From: Microscilla marina ATCC 23134
GTDB taxonomy: Bacteria > Bacteroidota > Bacteroidia > Cytophagales > Microscillaceae
Reading direction: 5' to 3'
DNA: 64,000 nt
Assembly: GCF_000169175.1 (NCBI RefSeq)
Contig: NZ_AAWS01000001.1
Location: 124,001-188,000, forward strand
In this document: piece after piece, positions 52,784-61,829 of the stretch
Layout of the letters: the number at the start of each line of letters is the position of its first letter
Position numbering within the stretch: the first letter of the stretch is position 1
Made by a program: the position numbers and the translations under genes
The notes under the pieces: generated by a model
Database searches by the model: none
What the model saw: the letters and a program-made list of their open reading frames with translations, nothing else
Told to the model about the DNA's origin: nothing

Positions 52784-53461
52784 TTATGCCGAAAGGCTGA
52801 TATTATCGTAAGTAGTGATGTGGTGATCGTTTAGTAAGTCCAGTAGTTTTCTTAGCTTACAATAGTTAATGTTTACATTGTATTTATACACACGTTTTGG
52901 GGTTCGGACTTGCAAATACCAGTACCCATGAGGGTTATCATCTATGGTAACGTCTTTGATTTGATGCAAGTCGAAACGCTTATTTACAAACATCCAGGGG
53001 TTTCTGACAATCAATGCATTAGAGGTAATCAGGCAGGTTTTGAACGAGCGAGCAAGAAATATACCTATGGTGATACTTAAGGGAAGTAACAGCAGGTAAA
53101 GGAAGCTTTCCAGCAATAGGTTTTTACTTAAAACAGCCGAAAAGATAAACAAGAATCCAAAGCTAAAAAGGGTGCCGTTGCCTATGGCATACAAGCGCCC
53201 AAACTCGGAAAAGCTATAAAGGGGAGGGGCATTTTGGGCAGAAGTATAAGTGGCAAACACTACTTGCCTTACTGTTTGGTTTTGCTGTGCTTGTTTTACC
53301 AGTTTGGTGTAATCTTTCCAAAAACGTTCATTCTCAAAAACATCCCGATTAATGGTGCATTCACCTTCAGGTTGTTGTTCCAGGCATTGTTCCCAAAGCA
53401 TACTACTTTTGGGCTCTATGTCTTGAGCGCGATTTTGCCGATATGTGAATAAAGGAAACAT
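52784..53461 (-). CDS. Two-helix membrane protein with PH-like domain (paralogue 2)
   Basis: 225 residues. N-terminal FWKDYTKLVKQAQQ matches the FWSKYNKLVYKAKK of the next gene. Two membrane helices follow (LFSFGFLFIFSAVLS; LYLLLLPLSITIGIFLA), then a PH-like C-terminal domain (CLITSNALIVRNPWMFVNKRFDLHQIKDVTID). Start ATG 53461 has a promoter-like box 54 bases upstream. Likely a tandem duplication with its neighbour; function unknown. Confidence 0.7.
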   Translation of the reverse strand: MFPLFTYRQNRAQDIEPKSSMLWEQCLEQQPEGECTINRDVFENERFWKDYTKLVKQAQQNQTVRQVVFATYTSAQNAPPLYSFSEFGRLYAIGNGTLFSFGFLFIFSAVLSKNLLLESFLYLLLLPLSITIGIFLARSFKTCLITSNALIVRNPWMFVNKRFDLHQIKDVTIDDNPHGYWYLQVRTPKRVYKYNVNINYCKLRKLLDLLNDHHITTYDNISLSA

Positions 53462-53880
53462 ACCTGTTGTTTATCTGTCAATCAAAGGATAAGACTTTGT
53501 TTTTGACTGCAGTTCAAAGTTAATTTTATGCCTTACAACTATACTACCACCCACCACTCTTGCTAAGTGTAGTATTAAACTATTTATTTTAAAAGTCACA
53601 CGTATTATACAATCTATAGACTAAAACTATTTGCCTCAATGTAGTAATATTATTTGGTAAAAATCAAATATATGAGAATATTTTACTATAAATTAAACTG
53701 ATTATATTACTTAAAGTCAGTATACAATAGAATATTTCATCATCCTTGATCTATATTAAGCGCTACCCTTTCATCTTTGGTTAATCTAGTACTCCAGACA
53801 CTTTATGAGTAAAACATTGTGATATTTCTCAAGGTAAGCGTATGGATAATTTAACCTTTCAAAAGAATAAAGATTGACCG
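53462..53880. other. Intergenic region
   Basis: 419 bp between the TPR-SpoIIE gene end and the PH-like gene start. Apart from the promoter near 53520 nothing is recognised. Confidence 0.5.
53515..53538 (-). promoter_or_regulatory. Putative promoter of the PH-like gene pair
   Basis: On the minus strand taactttg (53522-53515) fits TAnnTTTG, with TTG (53538-53536) 13 bases upstream within tagttgtaag, like the cobS promoter. Confidence 0.5.
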
Positions 53881-56121
53881 CTAAAGCAGCTTAAGGTGAG
53901 GTTTGATGCCCATCATCAAAATATCGTCTACCTGAGCGTTGTCCCCCTGCCAGTTAATCAGTGCCTGATCAAATATATTTTGTTGGGTAGCCATGGGCTC
54001 TTGCCAATGTTTAATAATGAGGTGTTTAAGTTTTTTTGCAATAAATTTTTTGCCTTCATCGCCTCCTAATTGGTCAATATAGCCATCTGTGAAACTATAA
54101 AACATATCCCCGGGCTGTAAAGCTACCTCATAAGACACAAAAGGTTTTTCTCTGATAAAAACCCCCACAGGCTGCCTATCACCTTTAATCTCTAGCAAAG
54201 TGGCATCTTGGCCATAGGTGTACCTGTATTTTTTCGATTCGATGGCCACCTCTTTATTTATTTCAAAAGCAGCGTTTGCTTTTGTTCTCAATACATATAA
54301 GGGGCTGTAGGCCCCCGAAAAATGCAATACGTTGGTTTGGTGTTCAACGATACAAAATGCAATGTCCAACCCATCTTTATGTTCTACTTCACTATTGACC
54401 TGATGCAATACATACTTTATTTTGTTCCTAAGCTCGTTTAACACATACGCAGTATCAGAGTTGGTTTCAGGGTTTACTATTTCGTTTAAACACGATATAG
54501 CAAGCATGCTCATCAATGCCCCAGGAATACCATGACCAGTACAGTCGGCAATGGCAAAAAAAGTGCGGTCTTTAAGCCTTTTGATCCAGTAAAAATCACC
54601 ACTTACTATGTCACGGGGTTTGTATAATACAAAACACTCTTCAAAAACACTCAATAATATTTCATACGAAGGCAACACACTTTGTTGAATCTCTTCGGCG
54701 TAATGGATACTATCCAACATCATCGTTTTTTGTGTGGTCAGTGCATTACGCTGCTTATTTAAAAGCTCATTTTTTTTGAGTATTTCATCACGTTGAACAC
54801 TTATTTCGTGGCTTTTCAGGTTAATCATTTCATTTTTTTGTCGTAATTTTTCGTTGGCTTTTCTATTGGTATATAGGCTGCGAAAGATAATGACTAATAA
54901 AAACAGCATGCCCAAAATAACAACTATGTATATATACTGACGTTGTCGTTGGCGTGCCATTTCGTTGGCTTGTTGTTCTTTTTCTTTGGCAAATTTGGCT
55001 TGCGATTCTTTAAGGGCTATTGCTCGAATATTTTCCACATTGAGCAAACTGTCACTCTTTTCTTTGAACATGACATGAAACCGATAGGCTTTTTGGTAGT
55101 CTTTCATTGATGCATAGATTTTTGCCAATAACCCTGTAGCGTGTTTTTGGGTTTTCTTGTCCCCCGATTTGTTGGCAAGGTCTAAAGCATCATGGGCAAA
55201 TTCGAGGGCATTTTTTTGTTTTTTTGTATGCATGGACGCCTGCCCTAAGCTCAATAAGTTTACAGATATGATTTGTCTATTCTGAAGTTCTTGTCCCAGT
55301 TTTAGTGACTTATTGAAGTATTCAGAGGCAGTGGCATACTTTCCTTGTTTTTCGTATATACTTCCCATGTTGTGCCACCTATAGGCAATGCCTCGTTTGT
55401 CGTTGAGTTGTTGGCTTATTTTCAATGACTTTTGATAGTATTCAAGTGCTGTTGTATATTGCTTTAGTTGTTTGTATATCAAGCCTATATTGTTATAACA
55501 CCTGGCTATTTCACCTTTGTTTTGTAGTTGTTGGTTAATGCTTAAAGACCGCTCGAAGTACTCCAGAGATTGTTTATACTGTTTTTGTTGCTTTAGCACA
55601 ATCCCTATGTTGTTGAGCGTTTGCGCTACTCCGGTTTGTCCTCCTGCTTTTTCGTAACTACTCAAAGCAATGTGAAAGTAATCATTGGCTTTCTTGTAGT
55701 TTCCCATCATACTATACACAATGCCTATATTGTTGATAACAAGTGCAATGCCTTCTTTATTTTGTGTGGTTTGGGAGATTTGCAGTGCTTTTTGGTACCA
55801 GCTTAAGGCAGTGGCTAAATCTCCTTTGGCGGTAAATACCCTTCCTTGATTTGCGTATGCTTGCGCTAACCCTTTGCTATAGTTCTTTTTTTTGGCAAGA
55901 CTTAAAGCTTTTCTAATGTATATAAGTGCCGCATCAGGTCTTTTGCGGGCATACACTTTACCCAACTCATTCATTATTAGTATTTTGGTAGTATCAGGCA
56001 AGTTTTGTTGCAATATCGCCTTGAGGCTATCTGTATAGGCTATAGACTGGGCATGTACACGTTGGTACAAACAATGTCCCCCAAAAAAGCAAAATAAAAA
56101 AATGATGTAAACCCTGAACAT
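53881..56121 (-). CDS. TPR-SpoIIE/PP2C phosphatase, membrane sensor
   Basis: 746 residues. Signal peptide (ending VHAQS), then about eight TPR units (~60-350; repeats of the type NNIGIVYxxxGxYxxAxxYFxxAL), one transmembrane helix (YIYIVVILGMLFLLVIIF), a coiled linker (~430-480) and a SpoIIE-type phosphatase: DIVSGDFYWI, ADCTGHGIPGALMS, DGLDIAFC, SFTDGYIDQLGG and DDILMMG. The TPR part is periplasmic, so the protein should convey an external cue to dephosphorylation of a cytoplasmic Ser/Thr target. A common Cytophagales architecture. Confidence 0.93.
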   Translation of the reverse strand: MFRVYIIFLFCFFGGHCLYQRVHAQSIAYTDSLKAILQQNLPDTTKILIMNELGKVYARKRPDAALIYIRKALSLAKKKNYSKGLAQAYANQGRVFTAKGDLATALSWYQKALQISQTTQNKEGIALVINNIGIVYSMMGNYKKANDYFHIALSSYEKAGGQTGVAQTLNNIGIVLKQQKQYKQSLEYFERSLSINQQLQNKGEIARCYNNIGLIYKQLKQYTTALEYYQKSLKISQQLNDKRGIAYRWHNMGSIYEKQGKYATASEYFNKSLKLGQELQNRQIISVNLLSLGQASMHTKKQKNALEFAHDALDLANKSGDKKTQKHATGLLAKIYASMKDYQKAYRFHVMFKEKSDSLLNVENIRAIALKESQAKFAKEKEQQANEMARQRQRQYIYIVVILGMLFLLVIIFRSLYTNRKANEKLRQKNEMINLKSHEISVQRDEILKKNELLNKQRNALTTQKTMMLDSIHYAEEIQQSVLPSYEILLSVFEECFVLYKPRDIVSGDFYWIKRLKDRTFFAIADCTGHGIPGALMSMLAISCLNEIVNPETNSDTAYVLNELRNKIKYVLHQVNSEVEHKDGLDIAFCIVEHQTNVLHFSGAYSPLYVLRTKANAAFEINKEVAIESKKYRYTYGQDATLLEIKGDRQPVGVFIREKPFVSYEVALQPGDMFYSFTDGYIDQLGGDEGKKFIAKKLKHLIIKHWQEPMATQQNIFDQALINWQGDNAQVDDILMMGIKPHLKLL

Positions 56122-56357
56122 CTTAAAGTCTTTAACTTATCAATTAATTTTAGTTGTGCATATAATCTACTATAAGGATCAGCACTAGTTGAAATATAAA
56201 TAACGGATTCATTCTGCGAGCGGTTTAGCTATGCCTAAGTGTATGTGGTAGATGTCACTTATTATGCATTCTGTTCGAACAATTGTATAGGTCAAATTTC
56301 GGGCTAAGCCCAATTTAATGATATGGAAAATTTCCGTTAAAAGAGGTGGGAAAAGAG

Positions 56358-56774
56358 TCAGCGGAGCTTTTTTTTGCGGTAGGTGAGTACTATGGTACCC
56401 CCTACACAAAACACCAAGCCAGTGATCATCAGGAGCCAGGGAAGTCTCTTGAGGTTAAATGAGTTATAAAGAAAAGCCTTCTGGGGCTGAGCAGGGGCAT
56501 ACAACAAGGGTAAAACATCGCCTACAGCAATTTGATTTTGTTTATATACCAGTTTGGCTGGCAAGGTGTACGTTTGACCCTGTTTGTCTTGAAAAGCGAT
56601 TTCAGGCGAGAAAGCTTCTTTACGATCAGGTACAGGGGTAAGTTTCACTACTTTGCCCTGTGCTTTTATATAATGTTGATTGATGTATGCATATTTTTGA
56701 TAAGTGCGAAAACCTACTACACTAAAAACAACTCCTAGTGTTATAAAAAATATTCCTTGAATAACTTTATACAT
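56358..56774 (-). CDS. DUF3592 membrane protein
   Basis: 138 residues: N-terminal helix (VIQGIFFITLGVVFSVVGF), a soluble beta domain (AQGKVVKLTPVPDR..EIAFQDKQGQTYTLPA), GDVLPLLYAPAQPQKAFL and a C-terminal helix (LPWLLMITGLVFCVGGTIVL). This is the DUF3592 layout, function unknown. It starts 2 bases past the stop of the PHP phosphatase gene, so it is the third gene of that operon. Confidence 0.88.
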   Translation of the reverse strand: MYKVIQGIFFITLGVVFSVVGFRTYQKYAYINQHYIKAQGKVVKLTPVPDRKEAFSPEIAFQDKQGQTYTLPAKLVYKQNQIAVGDVLPLLYAPAQPQKAFLYNSFNLKRLPWLLMITGLVFCVGGTIVLTYRKKKLR

Positions 56775-56776
56775 GT

Positions 56777-57643
56777 TTATCCTATATCTATACCTGTGTG
56801 GTCAAAACTGCGGCCCTGCCATTGACCATCCCAAAAAACTTGTAATTGTTTGAAGCCAATGTCTTGCAAAAGTTTTGCAGTGCTGCCAAATTCTTTAGTA
56901 ATATCTGAGGGGTGGTGGGCATCAGAGTTGAGCATAATAGGCAAGCCAAGCTCGTGGGCACGTTCCAGCACCCAAGTACTTGGGTAAGTTTCTTTGGCCT
57001 GTTTTTTATACAATCCTCTGGTGTTGACTTCCATAATTTGCCCACATTTGGCGATAGTTTCCAGTGTTTTTTGCACTTCTTGCTGGTACCAGGTTTCACC
57101 TTCGTCAAAAAAGAACTCATTTCGGTTATGTATCTTTACCTTGTCTAAATGTCCTACCACATCGGGCACCTGTTGTTGAACCATTGCCCTGGTAAGTGCA
57201 TAATACCTTTGAATGGCTTCGCGAACATTGCCTTTGAAAATAAGCTCTAATCCATGTTTAAATACCTGGGTGGTGCTGTCTATCTCCCAATATTGCCCAT
57301 TGGCAAAAGTATCAATAAAATGTACAGAACCTATGAGGTAGTCCACCTTAAAAGCCTGAGCCCATTGTTTGGGGGAGACAAAGTTACTGGAGATGTAGTC
57401 AAGTTCAAAACTTGTATATACCTGAAGTTGAGTTGCATGCTTTGCCTTCAGCAGATGTATTTCTTTAAAGTACGTCAGTACATCTTCAAACGACATAGCC
57501 CACTGGCTGGCAAATGGTAGGGGAGCATGGCTCGAAAACCCGTAAGCTTTCACATTTTGTTCTATAGCTGCTGCTATATAGGCGGTTGGTGAGTGACTGC
57601 CGTCACAATAACGGCAGTGGCTGTGATAGTTTGCCCAATACAT
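56777..57643 (-). CDS. Histidinol-phosphatase, PHP type
   Basis: 288 residues, PHP family as Bacillus HisK/HisJ. Metal-binding motifs: NYHSHCRYCDGSHS, GFSSHAPLP, SFELDYI, LIGSVHFID, VVGHLDKVKI, EVNTRGL and LNSDAHHPSDI. It dephosphorylates histidinol phosphate in histidine synthesis or a related phosphoester. It lies 6 bases after alkA and 2 before DUF3592 in an operon without other his genes, so the substrate is inferred from the family alone. Confidence 0.88.
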   Translation of the reverse strand: MYWANYHSHCRYCDGSHSPTAYIAAAIEQNVKAYGFSSHAPLPFASQWAMSFEDVLTYFKEIHLLKAKHATQLQVYTSFELDYISSNFVSPKQWAQAFKVDYLIGSVHFIDTFANGQYWEIDSTTQVFKHGLELIFKGNVREAIQRYYALTRAMVQQQVPDVVGHLDKVKIHNRNEFFFDEGETWYQQEVQKTLETIAKCGQIMEVNTRGLYKKQAKETYPSTWVLERAHELGLPIMLNSDAHHPSDITKEFGSTAKLLQDIGFKQLQVFWDGQWQGRSFDHTGIDIG

Positions 57644-57649
57644 TGCTCG

Positions 57650-58273
57650 TTATTTTTTAGCGTTTTTATTGTCTATCGGGGTGTTATCTTTCCATTGCCA
57701 CAAATACAGACAAGCAAGGGTGCGGTAAGGTTTCCAGGCGTTAGCAATGGTTTTCATTTTTGCTTTGAGTGCCTTGCCCTCTTCATCCAGTTGGTACAAT
57801 TTTTTGACGGCTTGTTGAATACCCAAGTCATCTACTGAAAACACATCTGGTCGTTGAAAAGCAAACATCAAGAGCATCTCTACCGTCCAACGGCCTACCC
57901 CTTTGATTGTAATGAGTACTTGTATAATCTCTTCGTCTGTTTGGTTGTTTAATACTTCAAAATCCAGCCCTCCCTCTATAGCAAAAGCAGCCACGTTTTT
58001 AATATAGGTAGCTTTTTGTTTAGACAAACCCGCAGCTTTGAGGGTGTCCAGTTCAGCGGCAACCACTAATTTGGGTGTAGGGTAGTTTTCGGGGAAAAGT
58101 TCGCGAAACCTTTGGTAAATTGTGGCAGCTGCTTTTACTGATAGTTGTTGTCCCACAATAGAACGTACCAGGGCTAGATAAATGTCCTTTTTGGGCAGAG
58201 CAAGGCTCAATGTTTGGGAAGCTTGCTCTATTACTTTCTTGAGCAAGGGATCTTTTTTTAAATGTTCATGCAT
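57650..58273 (-). CDS. DNA-3-methyladenine glycosylase II-like (AlkA/HhH-GPD)
   Basis: 207 residues. HhH-GPD DNA glycosylase: LVRSIVGQQLSVKAAATIYQRF, AGLSKQKATYIKNVA, the hairpin ITIKGVGRWTVEMLLMF and catalytic Asp in DVFSVDDLGIQQAV, then NAWKPYRTLACLYLWQW. It excises alkylated purines from DNA. No iron-sulfur Cys cluster is present. First gene of a three-gene operon; tagatttg just upstream (58288-58281 on the minus strand) may be its -7 box, giving a nearly leaderless mRNA. Confidence 0.92.
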   Translation of the reverse strand: MHEHLKKDPLLKKVIEQASQTLSLALPKKDIYLALVRSIVGQQLSVKAAATIYQRFRELFPENYPTPKLVVAAELDTLKAAGLSKQKATYIKNVAAFAIEGGLDFEVLNNQTDEEIIQVLITIKGVGRWTVEMLLMFAFQRPDVFSVDDLGIQQAVKKLYQLDEEGKALKAKMKTIANAWKPYRTLACLYLWQWKDNTPIDNKNAKK

Positions 58274-58351
58274 AAGGAGCCAAATCTAAGGAATAATCTT
58301 TGGCAAAAAAATAAAATTAGCCTGCCTTGACCAACTTCCAGCCATAAAAAC

Positions 58352-59092
58352 TTACTCTACCTTTTCAATGGTCATTCCGCTGCCTTCTACGTCTACCTTG
58401 ATGATAAAGTGCGGCAGTTTTTTTCTCAAGTATAAAATATTAGATACTCCTGATCCCTTTACTACTTTGAGGGCTACCTTGTAAGTGTCAAAGGTTCCCG
58501 CAGGTACAGTCACTTTGGTGGTGCCCAGTACCTCTAGCTTCATTAAAGTAAACTTGCCAGAAGTAAGCCCAAATACAAAAAAGCGACGACTATAGGATGG
58601 TTTAAAATCGGCAAAAGGCAGTAAGCCAAACAGCGTTGGTCTTGCTAGCCAGTGATGGTGTAGAGTGGTATCTATAGTTTGCTGTCGTTCTTTATCTCCT
58701 TGAGTAAGGGCATACTTTGCCCAAAGGTGGATACCCTTAGCTTTTACTTTTGCCTTAAGGGTACTTTTGGCAGACTTAAGCACCATGTTCATTTGCGTCA
58801 TTTCAAGCGAGGCAGCCTGGAGTATTACTTCAGCGTCTTCTCTCACTTTGCCATCCAGTATAGACACATCATTAAATATGACCTGTTTGCCCTGAGGTTG
58901 TACAGTCCATTGCCAACTTCCTGTTTTTTTATGGGCTACTTTCATAATAAAAGAATCTTTTCGAGCGGTTATATACTTACGGTAAACCTTCAAACCGGTG
59001 ACTTTTTCAAACCCTTGAGAACTTTGTGCCTGTATGACTACAGGGCATAATACCACACCACACAAAATAACATTTCTAATAATTTTCAGCAT
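58352..59092 (-). CDS. DUF3108-like secreted protein
   Basis: 246 residues with signal peptide (MLKIIRNVILCGVVLCPVVIQAQ). Beta-rich; C-terminal segment VTVPAGTFDTYKVALKV then SNILYLRKKLPHFIIKVD resembles DUF3108-type periplasmic domains. Function unknown. Divergent from the AraC-type regulator. Confidence 0.65.
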   Translation of the reverse strand: MLKIIRNVILCGVVLCPVVIQAQSSQGFEKVTGLKVYRKYITARKDSFIMKVAHKKTGSWQWTVQPQGKQVIFNDVSILDGKVREDAEVILQAASLEMTQMNMVLKSAKSTLKAKVKAKGIHLWAKYALTQGDKERQQTIDTTLHHHWLARPTLFGLLPFADFKPSYSRRFFVFGLTSGKFTLMKLEVLGTTKVTVPAGTFDTYKVALKVVKGSGVSNILYLRKKLPHFIIKVDVEGSGMTIEKVE

Positions 59093-59238
59093 AATAATTA
59101 TATCAACATTTTACTATAAATACATAATGATGTATTACTTTTATTGCGTCAAAAGTAGTATACCTGGTAAAATGATGCGCTTCACTTCATATAATGACAC
59201 TCATCTTTTAACCATTCCTAAGCCTTTTTAATCCGACT

Positions 59239-60366
59239 ATGATGGAAAAACTAAAATGGTTCTCATATTTTTTGTTATTAGCAGCCGGACACGGCCTTAT
59301 ACTCATTGCTGTTCTCAATAAAATGCCCAACAAAAATAAACCAGCCAATACTTACCTGTCTGTACTTATTGGTTTGGTCATTACTGCTTTGGTAGGGAGG
59401 CTGGCATTTGATCCATCATTGTTTGGTCTATTTCCGCACCTGGTCATTGTTGCCGACATTATCATATTTATGTTTGGGCCCATTTTTTATTTCTATATTC
59501 GTTCTATACTGGGGCTCCCGCCTATAGCACTTCGACGCCAATTATTACACTTTATTCCTGCAATGGTTCACCTGGTCACTATGATTCCTCAAATCATCAT
59601 TGATCAAGATACTTATATACAAATGATGATGGTGGACAAAACTCCCTGGTTATACGCGGTTTGGTTCAGTTGTGAAGGGCTGGCATTGGCAATCAATTTT
59701 GGTTATTTATATTTTAGTTATCAACTGTTCAAAAAACAACCCGTCGCTCCACTGCTCCTGCAGTTGTATCGCCCTTACATAAAAAACCTGCTCCTGCTCA
59801 TGACAATATGTCTGGTTGGCTGGCTACAGGGGTATGTTTTACACTTTTTCGGCTTGTATACTACCTGGTCTTTTATCGGGTCAAATATTGCCTGGATCAT
59901 CCCTTCTGCCATTACTTATTACCTCGGCTATCTGATGGCAGTTAAACCTTCCCTTTTTCAGGAACCTGTTTTACCCAAAGCCAAATATCAGAATTCTTCA
60001 TTGGGCGATTCTGAAGTAGAACAAACTAAAGCCAGGTTAGAAGCATTTATGATTGCCCAACAACCTTATTTGCAAAGTGACCTTACGCTGGGGGCTTTGG
60101 CAAAAATGCTTGATTTAAAGCCGGCAAGCTTATCAAGAGTAATTAATGAGTGTTACAACAAAAACTTTTTTGATTTTACAAATACTTATCGGTTGCAGTA
60201 CTTTATAGAAATGGTTCGCCTGGACGAATACCGTCATAAAACTTTGTTGGGCATTGCACTAGAAGCGGGGTTTAACTCTAAAAGTACTTTTAACCGGGCG
60301 TTTAAAAAAGAATATGACATGCCTCCCACGGCTTATTTTAAACAAGCTAACCTGACCATTGATTAA
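59239..60366 (+). CDS. Membrane-bound AraC family regulator
   Basis: 375 residues. Seven hydrophobic helices (~1-235) precede a cytoplasmic AraC DNA-binding domain (~270-370): LTLGALAKMLDLKPASLSRVINECYNKNFFDFTNTYRL and LLGIALEAGFNSKSTFNRAFKKEYDMPPTAYF. This seven-helix-plus-AraC layout is widespread in Bacteroidota; it probably senses a membrane or external signal and acts on nearby genes. The GNAT gene follows 60 bases downstream. Confidence 0.93.
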   Translation: MMEKLKWFSYFLLLAAGHGLILIAVLNKMPNKNKPANTYLSVLIGLVITALVGRLAFDPSLFGLFPHLVIVADIIIFMFGPIFYFYIRSILGLPPIALRRQLLHFIPAMVHLVTMIPQIIIDQDTYIQMMMVDKTPWLYAVWFSCEGLALAINFGYLYFSYQLFKKQPVAPLLLQLYRPYIKNLLLLMTICLVGWLQGYVLHFFGLYTTWSFIGSNIAWIIPSAITYYLGYLMAVKPSLFQEPVLPKAKYQNSSLGDSEVEQTKARLEAFMIAQQPYLQSDLTLGALAKMLDLKPASLSRVINECYNKNFFDFTNTYRLQYFIEMVRLDEYRHKTLLGIALEAGFNSKSTFNRAFKKEYDMPPTAYFKQANLTID

Positions 60367-60426
60367 GGATTGAATTTTAGTATAGTATTTTGCAGTTTTA
60401 CCAAAAATATATTGGTATAAGATTGT

Positions 60427-60870
60427 ATGAAAAATGTTTTAACTATTCGTGAAGGAACTGTAGATGAAGTTGTACAACTTTCTAAACAAATTCCTGAGTT
60501 TGTAAACCCCCACCAGGCTTTAGAATATCAGCAACGTTTAAGCAATGTTCCTCACCTTATTTTGGTCGCCTGTGATGCTACCTTGCCAGTAGGTTTTAAG
60601 GTAGGTTATCAACGAGCATCAGACGGAACTTTTTATAGCTGGATGGGGGCTGTACTGCCTGCATACCGACACAAGGAGGTGGCAACACAGCTGGCTCACC
60701 AACAGGAAAGCTGGGCAAAACAGCAAGGCTATACACACATTAGGTTCAAAACCCGGAATCGTCTGAAAGGCATGCTTATTTTTGCGTTAAAAAATGGGTT
60801 TGACATTATTCGGATAGAACACCAGCCTACCAGAGAAGAGCATAGAATTGTTTTAGAAAAAAGATTGTAG
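60427..60870 (+). CDS. GNAT family N-acetyltransferase
   Basis: 147 residues. GNAT core: PVGFKVGYQRASDGTFYSWMGAVLPAYRHKEVATQLAHQQESWAKQQGY, with the acetyl-CoA loop degenerate (YRHKEVA instead of RxxGxG/A), then RFKTRNRLKGMLIFALKNGFDI. Substrate unknown. It follows the AraC gene and may be part of its transcript. Confidence 0.85.
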   Translation: MKNVLTIREGTVDEVVQLSKQIPEFVNPHQALEYQQRLSNVPHLILVACDATLPVGFKVGYQRASDGTFYSWMGAVLPAYRHKEVATQLAHQQESWAKQQGYTHIRFKTRNRLKGMLIFALKNGFDIIRIEHQPTREEHRIVLEKRL

Positions 60871-60922
60871 GATATAAAGTTTGACTTTTTATAAGGTAAT
60901 TGGACAAAATCAAGAAACTATG

Positions 60923-60952
60923 TTTGTTTTTCAGCTTAAATGATTATATTTG
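60923..60952 (+). promoter_or_regulatory. Consensus promoter for the DUF2281 gene
   Basis: tttg (60923-60926), 18 bases, then tatatttg (60945-60952). Both boxes and spacing fit the Bacteroidota consensus TTTG-N~19-TAnnTTTG. Predicted leader about 45 bases. Confidence 0.7.
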
Positions 60953-61003
60953 TTAATAAGGATATTAAAAACTATTCCTAACAATTAACCTTTAAAAATT
61001 ACT

Positions 61004-61219
61004 ATGAGTATATTGACAAAAATGATCGCTCAGCTTGATCAACTACCAACAGACGCCCAATTACAAGTAGCAGATTTTGTGGAGTTTTTAGCACAAAAAC
61101 ACGAAACTAAAGAATGCCTTAAACTTAGCTCTGATGAGAGGAGATCGCTGGAAAAAAGCCTGGGAATATCCCCAACAAACAAAAGAAGTTCCAAACGCGA
61201 AGCCGTACTCGTCGGTTAA
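61004..61219 (+). CDS. DUF2281 small protein
   Basis: 71 residues: MSILTKMIAQLDQLPTDAQLQVADFVEFLAQKHE is the DUF2281 helix pattern (two helices with LP and DFVEFL). Family members often sit beside PIN toxins as antitoxin-like proteins. No toxin gene follows; only a 36-codon frame (61240-61350: KVILGFTGLINVGIKAIS...) and a hairpin. Role uncertain. Confidence 0.75.
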   Translation: MSILTKMIAQLDQLPTDAQLQVADFVEFLAQKHETKECLKLSSDERRSLEKSLGISPTNKRSSKREAVLVG

Positions 61220-61351
61220 TACAAATAATTTATACTAAGATGAAAGTGATTTTAGGATTTACAGGATTGATTAATGTTGGTATTAAGGCAATTAGTCAAA
61301 ATCCATCCTCAAAACCATTTTTGTTTAAGTTTAATTCACTACCAAAATAAA

Positions 61352-61379
61352 GAAACACCAGTTTTTGAACTGGTGTTTC
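61352..61379 (+). terminator. Perfect 12-bp hairpin, probable terminator
   Basis: gaaacaccagtt-tttg-aactggtgtttc. Stem is perfect but only weak T content follows, so termination is likely but may be inefficient. Confidence 0.6.
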
Positions 61380-61746
61380 AATCCCTTCTTGACAAAGTCC
61401 ATTTTCTTTGTAAATTACTGTTTTGTCTGTTTTTCTGCAAACGTTGTCAAAACTTACAACAGGTAGGCTTTTATTAACATTCGTTTTAAATAAAGCTGGA
61501 AATAGGAGTAATTTTCAATATTTTAAGATGTGGCACTGCATATATCAAGCTTTATTTCTTTTCTTTACAGCCAAATTGGAGTAAATATTGTGCAAAAGCA
61601 CTTTGTTATACTTATGGATGGCGTTTGCTTAAGGTTTTTATCTTGGAGAGTTAAGCCTGGCAAGGCACAGAAACAAGCCTTGGCTTGTAACCAAAATAGT
61701 TTTTTCAGCTGTTTGGATAACCTTTAAAAAAGCTTATTAGGAATGC

Positions 61747-61779
61747 TTGAACAATGAGTAACTAAAACGGTTACTTTTG
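61747..61779 (+). promoter_or_regulatory. Putative promoter of the cNMP/CBS/DUF294 gene
   Basis: ttg (61747-61749), 22 bases, tacttttg (61772-61779), an exact -7 box. It is 51 bases before the ATG. Confidence 0.55.
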
Positions 61780-61829
61780 TCCATTCTTTAGTAAAAAACT
61801 GTATTTAAAACACCTAATTATTACCCCTA

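Larger units (their letters stand above)
61220..61829. other. Intergenic region before the DUF294 gene
   Basis: 610 bp. A 36-codon frame at 61240-61350 ends directly before the 61352 hairpin; two longer frames at 61274-61477 and 61530-61727 look like chance. The rest is AT-rich, with the DUF294 promoter at its end. Confidence 0.5.

Noticed and set aside
61274-61727. Two frames of 65-67 codons
   Set aside because: Cross a terminator-like hairpin and show no protein-like pattern.
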